From CAZUMJ01 sp964621605 (GTDB lineage: Bacteria > Actinomycetota > Acidimicrobiia > Acidimicrobiales > Iamiaceae), in NCBI GenBank assembly GCA_964621605.1, contig CAZUMJ010000002.1, positions 1-64,000 on the forward strand: a stretch of DNA of 64,000 nt, written 5' to 3'. How positions within the stretch are numbered: the first letter of the stretch is position 1; every line of letters begins with the position of its first letter. The position numbers and the translations under genes were made by a program. The notes under the pieces are model-generated. The model was not told where the DNA came from. It ran no database searches and worked only from the letters and a program-made list of their open reading frames with translations. Below, in pieces: positions 1 through 8,634 of this stretch.

Positions 1-620
1 ACGAAGGCTTCACCCAACTCCACACCACCCCCCAGACCACCACCTTCAACCTCGCCGTCATCGCGTGCGAGTACCCCGACAACGACGGGGTCGACCCGCC
101 CGGGCCGAACCCGGTGAGCAAGGTCGTGTCATGCCGTCCGCATTGGACAGACGTGGCCGCGCGCTTCCGACCGACGTACGCGGTGTTCATCCGCGACGGG
201 GTCGACGGGTCCGGCTTCCTGCACGACGGCGCTGAGCTGCACGCCTGCTCAGCCGCCTATCAGCGCTGGCTGACCGACTCCTACGTCGCCGACGCGCGGG
301 CCTTCCACGCCACCTCGACCAAGATGGTGCTCGTGACGAGTGCCTACAGCAAGAAGTCGATCTTCGTCACCCAGGACTGGTCCACCTACCTCCGCTCGGT
401 CGACTGCGGAAACGACGCGATGCGCGAGGCGGCACGCAAGGCCCCGAACGACATCAAGCTCGTGGACCTTCACCGCCAGATCTGCAAGGCGGACGGCACG
501 TGCGCGGACGAGCTCGACGGGGTGCAGCTCCGACCGGACGGGATGCACTTCAAAGACGCCGGCGCGCGCGTGATCGCGAGCTGGATCCTCCGACAACTCG
601 ACATCCGCACGCAGCCGTGA
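1..620 (+). CDS. Acyltransferase C-terminal SGNH domain (partial, 5' end outside window)
   Basis: The open frame runs in from the left edge with no start and ends at TGA 618-620. The visible part matches the C-terminal SGNH-hydrolase-like domain of OafA/YrhL-type acyltransferases, ending in an RPDGMHF block that supplies the D-x-x-H catalytic pair. It closely resembles the C-terminal third of the next gene (shared RSVDC, DGTC and DG-HFK blocks), so the two are tandem paralogues. By family, the missing N-terminal part should be a multi-pass acyltransferase-3 membrane domain that moves an acyl group across the membrane for transfer to a surface glycan. The acceptor cannot be read from sequence. 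Confidence 0.75.
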   Translation, partial: EGFTQLHTTPQTTTFNLAVIACEYPDNDGVDPPGPNPVSKVVSCRPHWTDVAARFRPTYAVFIRDGVDGSGFLHDGAELHACSAAYQRWLTDSYVADARAFHATSTKMVLVTSAYSKKSIFVTQDWSTYLRSVDCGNDAMREAARKAPNDIKLVDLHRQICKADGTCADELDGVQLRPDGMHFKDAGARVIASWILRQLDIRTQP

Positions 621-2605
621 TGCCGACGGAAACCACATCCCTGCCGACCGACACCCCGGTGGCGCCCGACACCTCTGCCGGGGCCGACCGGGCCCGCATC
701 ACCCACATCCCGGCACTCGACGGGCTGCGCGGCGCGGCCGTGGTGGCAGTGGTGCTGTTCCACGGCGGGCACCTGACCGGTGGGTACCTCGGGGTCGACC
801 TGTTCTTCGTCCTGTCCGGCTTCCTCATCACGTCGCTTCTCCTCGCCGAGGGCGGCACGTCCCGCCGGGTGTCGCTGGCCCGCTTCTGGGAGCGCCGTGC
901 CCGTCGCCTCCTCCCCGCCCTCGCGGTGATGCTCGTCGGCGTCGCCGCATACGGCCGCTTCCTCGCTGACCCCACCACCCTGCACCGCCTCCGCTGGGAC
1001 GGCATCGCCACGCTGTTCTACGTCGCCAACTGGCGTGCCGTGTTCGCCCACGTCGACTACTGGGCGTTGTTCTCGTCACCGTCGCCCATGGAGCACACGT
1101 GGAGCCTGGCGATCGAAGAGCAGTTCTACGTGGTGTGGCCTCTGCTGTTCGTCGGGCTGTTGGCGTGGACTCGGCGCAGCCGGGGGGCCGCGGACGGGCG
1201 GGCGCTGGCGCTGCGCGTGCTGCTCGTCGCCGGCATCGGCGCCGTCGCGTCGGGCGTGGCGGCACTCGCCCTCTACGGCAACGGCAACAGCAACCGCGTG
1301 TACTACGGCACCGACACCCGAGCGTTCGGCATCCTGGCCGGCGTGGCGGTGGCGGCACTGACCGCACGGTTCGGACATGTCCGGACGAAGGCAGGGCGCG
1401 TGGCACTCGAAGCCGTCGGGGTCGGGGCGGCCGCGCTGCTCGCCGTGGCGTGGGTACGCCTCCCAGGAGACTCGCCCCGGCTCTACCACGGCGGACTCCT
1501 GGCCTGCTCAGCGGCCGCGGCCCTGGTGATCGCGGCCGCGGCGCACCCGCAACGCGGGCTCCTCGCCCGCGTGTTCACCGTCGCTCCGCTGCGCTGGCTC
1601 GGCCTCATCAGCTACGGGCTGTACCTGTACCACTGGCCGATCTTCGTGGTCATGGACGAGACGCGCACCGGCCTGACGGGCTGGCCGCTGTTCGGGGCGC
1701 GCATGGCCGTGACCCTCGTCGTGTCGCTGGTGTCGTATCGCGTCGTCGAACAGCCCATCCGCCACGGGCGACGCGCGCGGCCCGCCACGAAGGTAATGGC
1801 ACCGCTCGGAGGGGCGGTCGTGCTCGCGGCGTTGCTGTTCGCGTCGACGACCGGGTACCAGGCCCCGCCGTCGTCCGGCTTCTCCGAAGCCGAGCTCACC
1901 GCAGCGGTCAACCAGGCTGCGCACACCCGCGGTGCCCGCATCATGGTGACCGGCAACTCTGTCGCCTACTTCCTCGGCACCGATGGGTTCCCGACCATCA
2001 CCACAGACCCGCCCATCACCGTTTTCAGCGCGGCGTTGGCGGGCTGCACCTACCCCGACACGACAGCGGTCGAGATCCCCAACCGGGGTATCAACACCTC
2101 GCTCACCGCTTCATGCCGTCCGGCATGGGCGTACAGCGCCGAACGGTTCCGGCCGAACATCGTGGTGTTCTTCCGCAACGGCGTCAGCCAGAGCGGCTAC
2201 CTGCACAACGGGGTGTTCCTCAAGCCCTGCACAGCCGGGTACAAGGAGTGGATGCGCGACTCGTTGGTCAGCGACGCGGACGCCTTCGCACGAAGGGGCG
2301 CCACGACCTACCTCGTGACGGCGCCCTATTCGAAGGGCCAGCTCTTTCACCACAAGAGTGATTACGCCGAGTACTACCGCTCTGTCGACTGCGCCAACAG
2401 TGCGTACTTCGCGGCAGCCAAGCTGCGTCCCGCACGCATCCACGTCATCGACCTCAACGCATACCTCTGCAAACCTGATGGCACCTGCCTCGACAAGATC
2501 GACGGGGTCAAGCTGCGCGCCGACGGAACGCACTTCAAAGGCGAGGCTGCGCGGATCATTTCGCGTTGGATCCTCACCCAGATGGGGATACACCCGCTGA
2601 ACTGA
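620..2605 (+). CDS. Acyltransferase family 3 membrane protein with C-terminal SGNH domain
   Basis: A 661-residue OafA/YrhL-like O-acyltransferase. The N-terminal ~400 residues carry the family hallmarks LDGLRG, an early catalytic-type His (LFHGG) and GVDLFFVLSGFLIT, followed by about ten hydrophobic segments. The C-terminal ~200 residues form an extracytoplasmic SGNH domain with GNS replacing the usual GDS serine block and DGTHF as the Asp-His block. Likely role: acylation of a surface polysaccharide or peptidoglycan. ATG 620 overlaps the previous stop by one base (TGATG), so the longer frame from 500 is rejected and the two paralogues are probably co-translated. GNS is tolerated in some SGNH proteins, so loss of activity is not implied. 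Confidence 0.85.
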   Translation: MPTETTSLPTDTPVAPDTSAGADRARITHIPALDGLRGAAVVAVVLFHGGHLTGGYLGVDLFFVLSGFLITSLLLAEGGTSRRVSLARFWERRARRLLPALAVMLVGVAAYGRFLADPTTLHRLRWDGIATLFYVANWRAVFAHVDYWALFSSPSPMEHTWSLAIEEQFYVVWPLLFVGLLAWTRRSRGAADGRALALRVLLVAGIGAVASGVAALALYGNGNSNRVYYGTDTRAFGILAGVAVAALTARFGHVRTKAGRVALEAVGVGAAALLAVAWVRLPGDSPRLYHGGLLACSAAAALVIAAAAHPQRGLLARVFTVAPLRWLGLISYGLYLYHWPIFVVMDETRTGLTGWPLFGARMAVTLVVSLVSYRVVEQPIRHGRRARPATKVMAPLGGAVVLAALLFASTTGYQAPPSSGFSEAELTAAVNQAAHTRGARIMVTGNSVAYFLGTDGFPTITTDPPITVFSAALAGCTYPDTTAVEIPNRGINTSLTASCRPAWAYSAERFRPNIVVFFRNGVSQSGYLHNGVFLKPCTAGYKEWMRDSLVSDADAFARRGATTYLVTAPYSKGQLFHHKSDYAEYYRSVDCANSAYFAAAKLRPARIHVIDLNAYLCKPDGTCLDKIDGVKLRADGTHFKGEAARIISRWILTQMGIHPLN

Positions 2606-2615
2606 ACCGAGCGGT

Positions 2616-2638
2616 TCGTTCCGGGTCAGCCGGAACGA
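2616..2638. terminator. Stem-loop between convergent genes
   Basis: A perfect 9-bp stem (TCGTTCCGG / CCGGAACGA) with a 5-nt loop lies just after the acyltransferase stop and before the end of the convergent mrp-like gene. There is no U-tract, as is common in high-GC actinobacteria. It could stop transcription from both sides. Confidence 0.55.
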
Positions 2639-2680
2639 CCCGACAGAGGCGACCCGGACTGGCCGCCACAGTCGTGCGTG

Positions 2681-4006
2681 CTACGACGACGCCGACTCGT
2701 CCTCGCCACGTCGACGCAACCCCACCTGCACGGGTGCCTCAGGAGCCGCCGCGGCGGCAGCTGCCTCGAGCTTGCGGGCCTCGACCGCCAACGCACCTCC
2801 GCCGAGCTTGCGTAGGTGGCGATACGAGTAGATGCCGGTGCTGTGGCCGTCGCTCCAGTGGATGATGACCGCATAGGTGCCGACGCTCGTGATCGTGCGA
2901 GGGGCCACGTCACGTCGCACTCGGGTGGGGTCGAGGAGCGGCCGTCCGCTCATCTCTTCGACGCACAGCGCGCACGGGCACGCCAGCCGCAGGTCGCGCA
3001 CGTCGTACGCGTAGGCCTGGCCGTCCTCCCAGAGCACCTCGAGGGTTCGTTCGCCCGCACGAAAACCCACGGGGGTTTCGGGGTCGCCGTCGGCTCGCAC
3101 CGCGTCGGCGACCCAGCCGGGCGCGCCGGCGTCGTCGCCCCACGTCCACGCAAACGGGCCGAGCGCAGCGCCGGCGGTGCCTTCGAGCTGCGCCACCAAC
3201 GCGGCGGCGATCGCACGGTAGGCCTCCGCCGAGACGCTCGTCGGCTTCTCGACGAAGATCGGCTGCCCGGCGTCGCCGCCGGTCACGATGTCGGCATCGA
3301 GCGGCAACGACCCGAGGAAGGGGACGTCGAGCTGGCGGCTCATCGCCTCGCCGCCGCCGTGCTTGAAGATGTCGGTGGCGGTCCCGCAATGCGGACAGGT
3401 GAACGTGCCCATGTTCTCGACCACGCCGAGCACGGGGACGTGCACGGTCTCGAACATGCGCAGGCCACGACGAGCGATCTTGAGGCTCACGTCCTGCGGT
3501 GTCGTCACGATCACGACGCCCGACAGCTGGATGCTCTGCGCCAGTGTGAGCTGGATGTCACCCGTCCCGGGTGGCAGGTCGAGCACGAGGTAGTCGAGCT
3601 CGCCCCACGCCACCTGACCCACGAACATCTGGAGGTACTTGCTGACCATCGGGCCACGCATGATGGCCGGGTCGTCGTCGGAGCGCAGGAGCCCCATCGA
3701 CACCGCCGCGAGGCCATGCCGGTAGGCGGGCAGGAGTTGCCCCTCGGGGGACGCCTCAGGTTGGAAGTCGGCCGGAAGGCCGAGCATCACCGGAACGCTC
3801 GGGCCCAACACGTCGGCGTCGACGAGCCCAACCCGCGCGCCGCGGTCCTGGAGAGCCAAGGCGAGGTTGACCGCCACCGTGGACTTGCCGACACCGCCCT
3901 TGCCGCTCCCCACCGCGATGATGTGCTTGATCCCGGGGAGCTTGTCTCGGATGGCGCCCTGCCCGTGGGCGTGGGCGTGCCCCTGGTGGTCGTGCGCGGC
4001 CGCCAT
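2681..4006 (-). CDS. Mrp/NBP35-type Fe-S carrier ATPase fused to a DUF971 domain
   Basis: A 441-residue protein. The N-terminus is His-rich (HDHQGHAHAH), followed by the deviant Walker A GSGKGGVGKS at about 33-42 and a C-x2-C pair (FTCPHCG) near residue 203, typical of Mrp/ApbC Fe-S carriers. Residues ~310-410 match DUF971 (gamma-butyrobetaine hydroxylase N-terminal-like), including LACPCALC and HWSDGHSTGIYSY. The DUF59 domain common at the N-terminus of Mrp is missing here but present in the upstream gene. ATG 4006 overlaps the upstream stop (ATGA), so translation is coupled; the frame extending to 4072 is rejected. Likely loads or transfers Fe-S clusters made by the SUF system. Confidence 0.85.
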   Translation of the reverse strand: MAAAHDHQGHAHAHGQGAIRDKLPGIKHIIAVGSGKGGVGKSTVAVNLALALQDRGARVGLVDADVLGPSVPVMLGLPADFQPEASPEGQLLPAYRHGLAAVSMGLLRSDDDPAIMRGPMVSKYLQMFVGQVAWGELDYLVLDLPPGTGDIQLTLAQSIQLSGVVIVTTPQDVSLKIARRGLRMFETVHVPVLGVVENMGTFTCPHCGTATDIFKHGGGEAMSRQLDVPFLGSLPLDADIVTGGDAGQPIFVEKPTSVSAEAYRAIAAALVAQLEGTAGAALGPFAWTWGDDAGAPGWVADAVRADGDPETPVGFRAGERTLEVLWEDGQAYAYDVRDLRLACPCALCVEEMSGRPLLDPTRVRRDVAPRTITSVGTYAVIIHWSDGHSTGIYSYRHLRKLGGGALAVEARKLEAAAAAAAPEAPVQVGLRRRGEDESASS

Positions 4007-4554
4007 CAGTACAGGCCCAGTTGCAGCTTGGCGGCCTCGGACATGTGCGCCATGCTCCACGGCGGTTCCCACACGAGCGTCACCTCGACCTCGCTCACCC
4101 CCGGCGCGGTGAGCACCCGATCGCGGGCGTCCTCGCTCAGCACGTCGCCCATGCCGCAGCCGGGCGCGGTCATGGTCATGTCGATCTCGACCCGATACGT
4201 GCCGTCGCCGAGCTCGGTCGGCTCACAGCGGTACACCAGCCCGAGGTCGACCACGTTCACGGGGATCTCCGGGTCGAACACCGTCTTGAGGCGCTCGTAG
4301 ACGGCGTCGAGCGTGAACGGCCCCTCAGCCCGTGGTGCCTCCTCGAGTGCGAGGTGGCCGAAGCCGAGCCGCTCAAGGTCGCGGGCCTCGATGCGGGCGA
4401 GGTACCCCGACTCGGTCTGCACGGTGACGCTGCCGCCCAACGCCTGGGTGACGATGACGGTCTCACCTTCTTTGAGGATCATCACCTGACCGCTCGGGAT
4501 GACCGTGACGGCGAAGTCCATCGGGAGCTGCAGGGGTTCGTGGCGGGCACTCAT
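4006..4554 (-). CDS. sufT: SufT-like Fe-S assembly protein (DUF59)
   Basis: 182 residues. The N-terminal third resembles SufT (LKEGETVIVTQALGGSVTV), and the rest is a DUF59/MIP18 domain (ERLKTVFDPEIPVNVVDLGLVY ... TAPGCGMGDVL) with the conserved Cys. SufT proteins help Fe-S maturation, often for high-demand conditions. It lies 7 bp after sufU and is ATGA-coupled to the Mrp gene. The start at 4554 is preferred because an upstream ATG (4596) would overlap sufU extensively; GGAG lies about 12 nt upstream. Last classical member of the SUF operon here. Confidence 0.85.
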   Translation of the reverse strand: MSARHEPLQLPMDFAVTVIPSGQVMILKEGETVIVTQALGGSVTVQTESGYLARIEARDLERLGFGHLALEEAPRAEGPFTLDAVYERLKTVFDPEIPVNVVDLGLVYRCEPTELGDGTYRVEIDMTMTAPGCGMGDVLSEDARDRVLTAPGVSEVEVTLVWEPPWSMAHMSEAAKLQLGLY

Positions 4555-4561
4555 GGCACGG

Positions 4562-5053
4562 TCACTCCGTGGTGGTCTGGGCGGATCGGGGCGCACCCGA
4601 CCGGTCGGCGTCGTCCGCGTCGAGCGCGGCGCGCACGGCCTGCCAGGCGAGGCTGGCGCACTTGACCCGCGTGGGGAACTCGCTCACCCCCGACAGCGCG
4701 GCGAGCTTGCCGAGGCCGTCGGTGTCGGCGGTGCCGGGCGGCGCCACGAGCATGGCGTGCACCCGCTCGAACAACGCCTGGGCATCGGCCAACGGACGCC
4801 CCTTGAGCGCCTCTGTCATCAGCGACGCCGACGCCTGCGAGATCGCACACCCCTGCCCGGTGAACGCCACGTCGTGGACCATCCCGTCACGCACGTCGAG
4901 CTCGATGTGGAGCTCGTCGCCGCACAGCGGGTTGATGCCATCGGCCGAGGCGGTCGGGTCGGCGAGGTGGCCGTGGTTGCGGGGCCGGCGACCGTGATCG
5001 ACGATCACCTCTCGGTAGAGCGTGGCGAGGTCGCCGCCGAAGGCGTCGCTCAT
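4562..5053 (-). CDS. sufU: SufU iron-sulfur scaffold / sulfur-transfer protein
   Basis: 163 residues with the SufU/IscU fold signatures NPLCGDE (Cys44, Asp46), GQGCAIS (Cys69) and RVKCASLAW (third Cys near 130), which are the zinc/sulfur-acceptor ligands. In Gram-positive SUF systems SufU accepts persulfide from the cysteine desulfurase SufS and passes it to SufBCD. No SufS lies next to it, although sufS normally sits directly before sufU. Its ATG overlaps the sufD stop (ATGA). The acidic, Ser/Thr-rich tail after residue ~145 is not part of the conserved fold. Confidence 0.9.
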   Translation of the reverse strand: MSDAFGGDLATLYREVIVDHGRRPRNHGHLADPTASADGINPLCGDELHIELDVRDGMVHDVAFTGQGCAISQASASLMTEALKGRPLADAQALFERVHAMLVAPPGTADTDGLGKLAALSGVSEFPTRVKCASLAWQAVRAALDADDADRSGAPRSAQTTTE

Positions 5054-6381
5054 CGCTCCGCCCCCAGGCTGGCCGCGAGATGCGCGACGACCTGTGCATC
5101 GAGGTGATCGCGCAGTGCGGACACGGTGACCCGCTCGACGAGCTGCCGGGCGAACGCCTCGGTGAGCACCAGTCGTGCGTCGGCCTCGGGGATGCCGCGT
5201 GTGCGCAGGTAGAAGAGCTGGTCGTCGTCGAGCTGACCGACCGACGCGCCATGCGTCGCGCGCACGTCCTCGGCGTAGATCTCGAGCCGGGGACGGGTGT
5301 CGGCCTCGGCGTGACGGGACAGCAGGAGGTTCTGGTTGGACTGACCGGCGTCGGTTCCCACGATGTCAGGGTGCACGATCACCCGCCCGTTGAACACCCC
5401 GTGCCCGTCACCGTCCATGACGCCCTTGTAGAGCTGCCGGCTGGTGCCGTGCGACGCGAGGTGCTCGACGAAGATCGGGTGGTCGTGCTGCTGCCCGGCC
5501 AACGGCAGGTAGAGGCCGTCGAGCTCAGCACTCGCACCGTCGCCCGCGAGCCGCACGTGCAACGACCGTCGAGCGACCGCCGCGCCGAAGGTGAAGACCC
5601 GTGAGGTGAAGGTGCTGTCGGCAGCCTGCTCGACCGTGGTATCGGCGAGGTGGAACGCGTGCGGGTGCTCCGCTTCGACGACGTGGTACGCCAGCGCGGC
5701 ACCCTCGCCGAGCTCGACGCGCTCGTCGGTGAGGGTCACCGTCGCGGCGGCATCCGCAAAGTCGGTCAAGCTGCGGTGCTCCACGACGACCGTCGCCGCG
5801 GCGCGTGCACCCACGCGCACGAGCGACCGGGGGCACGACAGCGACGCCTCGGCCTTCCCGCTGCTCAAGAAGAGCACGTGGATCGGATCGTCGAGGGCGA
5901 CGTCCTGGGCGACGTCGACGACGACCCCGTCGAGGCACAACGCCGCGTTCAGCGCCGCGAAGGTGTGGTCGGGCTCCGCCGCGGCGAGCTCCCACCTCGA
6001 CCGCACGTCTGCCGACCCGGATTCCAGGCATGCCGCGAGGGATTCGACCCGCACACCGTGGGGCAGGGCATCGACACGGCATGCACCGGGCACGAGATGC
6101 CCGTCGACGAACACGAGGCGGGGCCCGCCGAGATCGGCGACGTGGGCTCGGAGCCACTCGTCGGTGACCTCCGCCGCGGGCCCCCGTGCGAGGGACACCG
6201 GCGTGAGCAGCAGGTCGTCGAGGCGGGTGTAGCGCCAGTCCTCTTCCTTGCGGGAGGGGAATGCGCCACCCGTGGCCGCCGCGTGGGCCCGACGCCGTCC
6301 ATCGCCCAGCCAGCTCGGTTCGCCCGCGAGGTGCGGGACCTCGACGTCGAGCAGGGGCGATGCGGTCGTCGTGGCGCTCAT
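5050..6381 (-). CDS. sufD: SufD, Fe-S assembly scaffold subunit
   Basis: 443 residues. FPSRKEEDWRYTRLD near the N-terminus and the C-terminal block ATHGASVGQLDDDQLFYLRTRGIPEADAR (in pieces) identify SufD of the SufBC2D scaffold. It partners SufB and SufC to build Fe-S clusters in the cytoplasm. Both ends overlap neighbours by ATGA (sufC stop at its start, sufU start at its stop), indicating tight translational coupling. The order sufB-sufC-sufD differs from the sufB-sufD-sufC order common in actinobacteria. Confidence 0.93.
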   Translation of the reverse strand: MSATTTASPLLDVEVPHLAGEPSWLGDGRRRAHAAATGGAFPSRKEEDWRYTRLDDLLLTPVSLARGPAAEVTDEWLRAHVADLGGPRLVFVDGHLVPGACRVDALPHGVRVESLAACLESGSADVRSRWELAAAEPDHTFAALNAALCLDGVVVDVAQDVALDDPIHVLFLSSGKAEASLSCPRSLVRVGARAAATVVVEHRSLTDFADAAATVTLTDERVELGEGAALAYHVVEAEHPHAFHLADTTVEQAADSTFTSRVFTFGAAVARRSLHVRLAGDGASAELDGLYLPLAGQQHDHPIFVEHLASHGTSRQLYKGVMDGDGHGVFNGRVIVHPDIVGTDAGQSNQNLLLSRHAEADTRPRLEIYAEDVRATHGASVGQLDDDQLFYLRTRGIPEADARLVLTEAFARQLVERVTVSALRDHLDAQVVAHLAASLGAER

Positions 6382-7130
6382 CGCACCGCCGCGGGCTCGT
6401 GCGCGCCGTACCCACGCGCCTCGAGCTCGAGCGCCAGGTCTCGGCCACCGGACTCGACGATGCGACCGTCGACCAGCACGTGCACGTGATCGGGGACGAG
6501 GTGGTCGAGCAGGCGCTGGTGGTGCGTGATCACGATCATCGCCCGCTCGGGGGTGAGCAGGCTGCGGGCGCCGGTCGCGACGATGCGCAACGCGTCGATG
6601 TCGAGGCCGGAATCGGTCTCGTCGAGGATCGCCAGGGTGGGCTCGAGGACCGCCATCTGCAGCACCTCGTTGCGCTTCTTCTCGCCACCCGAGAAGCCGT
6701 CGTTCACGGCCCGTGTCAAGAAGCTCGGGTCCATCTCGACCAACTTGAGCCGCTCCTGTACGAGAGCGAGGAAGTCCATGGCGTCGAGCGGGTCGAGGCC
6801 GCGGTTGCGGCGCTGCGCGTTGAGGGCGGTGCGCAAGAAGTAGGAGTTGCCGACACCGGGGATCTCGACGGGGTTCTGGAAGGCCAGGAAGACCCCGACG
6901 GCGGCACGCTCCTCTGGGGCCATGGCGAGCAGGTCGACGCCGTTCAGTCGCACGCTGCCGGACACGTCGTCGAACTCGCGTCCGGCGAGGACGTTGGCGA
7001 GCGTGCTCTTGCCCGAGCCGTTCGGACCCATGATCGCGTGCACCTCGCCGGCACCGACCTCGAGATCGAGCCCACGCAGCACGTGCTTGCCGGCGACGCT
7101 GGCGTTGAGTCCTTCGATCTGCAGCAGCAT
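6378..7130 (-). CDS. sufC: SufC, ATPase of the Fe-S scaffold
   Basis: 250 residues, normal SufC length. Walker A GPNGSGKST at 35-43, the SufC-type signature FSGGEKKRNEV, and Walker B with the diagnostic DETDSGLDID. SufC drives conformational change of SufBD. The start is ATG 7130, which overlaps the sufB stop (ATGA); a longer reading upstream to 7640 runs through sufB in another frame and is rejected. Confidence 0.95.
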   Translation of the reverse strand: MLLQIEGLNASVAGKHVLRGLDLEVGAGEVHAIMGPNGSGKSTLANVLAGREFDDVSGSVRLNGVDLLAMAPEERAAVGVFLAFQNPVEIPGVGNSYFLRTALNAQRRNRGLDPLDAMDFLALVQERLKLVEMDPSFLTRAVNDGFSGGEKKRNEVLQMAVLEPTLAILDETDSGLDIDALRIVATGARSLLTPERAMIVITHHQRLLDHLVPDHVHVLVDGRIVESGGRDLALELEARGYGAHEPAAVR

Positions 7131-8569
7131 CAGCCGACTGCTCCTTCCAGGTTGACCGCCAGCAGGTTCTGCGCTTCTACCAGGTACTCCATCGGGAGCT
7201 CCTTGAACACGTCCCGGCAGAAGCCGTTGACGATCATCGACACCGCGTCCTCGACCGAGATGCCACGTTGGCGGCAGTAGAAGAGCTGGTCCTCGCCGAT
7301 CTTGGAGGTGTACGCCTCGTGCTCGACGCGGGCGGTGGGGTTCTTGACCTCGATGTAGGGCAGCGTGTGCGCCCCACAGCCGTCGCCGAGCAGCAGCGAG
7401 TCGCACTGCGTGAAGTTGCGGGCCCCTTCGGCCGAGCGCAGCACCTTGACCTGCCCGCGGTAGGTGTTCTGTGCGACACCCGCGGAGATGCCCTTGGAGA
7501 CGATCGTCGACGAGGTGTTCTTGCCGATGTGGATCATCTTCGTGCCGGTGTCGGCCTGCTGGTGGTTGGTGGTGAGCGCGACCGAGTAGAACTCGCCCAC
7601 CGCGTTGTCGCCCTGCAGGATGACGCTCGGGTACTTCCACGTGATGGCAGACCCGGTCTCGACCTGCGTCCAGGAGATCTTGGCGTCCTTGCCCGCACGC
7701 CCGCGCTTGGTGACCAGGTTGTAGATGCCACCGACGCCGTTGGCATCGCCTGGATACCAGTTCTGCACCGTGGAGTACTTGATGCTCGCGCCGTCGAGCG
7801 CGATCAGCTCGACCACCGCAGCGTGCAGCTGATTGGTGTCTCGCTTCGGTGCGGTGCAGCCCTCGAGATAGCTGACGCTGGCGCCTTCTTCGGCCACGAT
7901 CAGCGTGCGCTCGAACTGGCCGGTGCCGGCCGAGTTGATGCGGAAGTAGGTGGACAGCTCCATCGGGCAGCGCACGCCCGCCGGGATGAAGCAGAAAGAC
8001 CCGTCGGAGAAGACCGCCGAATTGAGCGCGGCGAAGTAGTTGTCGCGCACGGGCACGACCGTGCCGAGGTACTTGCGTACAAGCTCGGGGTGCTCACGCA
8101 CGGCTTCGGAGAAGGAGCAGAAGATGATGCCCTGCTCGGCCAACTGCTTGGAGAAGGTCGTCGCGACCGAGGCCGAGTCGACCACGGCATCGACGGCGAC
8201 ACCGCTGATGCGCTCCTGCTCGGCGAGCGAGATGCCCAGCTTGTCGAACATCGCCCGCAGTTCGGGGTCGACCTCGTCCATGCTGTCGAGCTGCGGCTTC
8301 GGCTTGGGGGCCGCGTAGTAACTGATGGCGTCGTAGTCGATCGGCTCGCGGCGGAGCTGCGACCACGTCGGCTCGGATTGGGTGCGCCAGAAGCGGTAGG
8401 CACCCAAGCGCCATTCGAGGAGCCAGTCGGGTTCGTCCTTCTTGGAGGAGATGAGCCGGATGACGTCCTCGTCGAGGCCCGGTGGCACGATGTCTGTGTC
8501 GAGGTCGGTCGAGAAGCCGTACGCGTACTCGCGGTCTACCAGCGCGCGGACCTGATCGTCAGTCTGCAT
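7130..8569 (-). CDS. sufB: SufB, core Fe-S assembly scaffold
   Basis: 479 residues, typical SufB length. SufB blocks include DYDAISYYAAPKP, PAGVRCPMELSTYFRIN, CTAPKR, and the C-terminal GARNFTQCDSLLLGDGCGAHTLPY with the cluster-building Cys. First gene of the leftward SUF operon, divergent from sufR with only 65 bp between the start codons. The start codon follows a TACGGT -10 box (8583-8578) by 8 nt, so the transcript is probably leaderless. Confidence 0.95.
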   Translation of the reverse strand: MQTDDQVRALVDREYAYGFSTDLDTDIVPPGLDEDVIRLISSKKDEPDWLLEWRLGAYRFWRTQSEPTWSQLRREPIDYDAISYYAAPKPKPQLDSMDEVDPELRAMFDKLGISLAEQERISGVAVDAVVDSASVATTFSKQLAEQGIIFCSFSEAVREHPELVRKYLGTVVPVRDNYFAALNSAVFSDGSFCFIPAGVRCPMELSTYFRINSAGTGQFERTLIVAEEGASVSYLEGCTAPKRDTNQLHAAVVELIALDGASIKYSTVQNWYPGDANGVGGIYNLVTKRGRAGKDAKISWTQVETGSAITWKYPSVILQGDNAVGEFYSVALTTNHQQADTGTKMIHIGKNTSSTIVSKGISAGVAQNTYRGQVKVLRSAEGARNFTQCDSLLLGDGCGAHTLPYIEVKNPTARVEHEAYTSKIGEDQLFYCRQRGISVEDAVSMIVNGFCRDVFKELPMEYLVEAQNLLAVNLEGAVG

Positions 8570-8634
8570 CGGGACCGACCGTAGTAACGCAAGTTTCTGC
8601 TTGTCAATCTGGCCTGACCTGCGATGCTCGCGCT
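8570..8634. promoter_or_regulatory. Divergent sufB/sufR promoter region with SufR-like dyad
   Basis: Leftward promoter: TTGACA (8607-8602) and TACGGT (8583-8578), 18-bp spacer, 8 nt from the sufB ATG. Rightward promoter: TTGTCA (8601-8606) and a weak GATGCT (8623-8628), 6 nt from the sufR ATG. A dyad CAAG-N6-CTTG (8590-8603) overlaps the leftward -35/spacer. It has the spacing of the cyanobacterial SufR site CAAC-N6-GTTG, so SufR bound here would block sufB. The operator role is inference. Confidence 0.55.
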
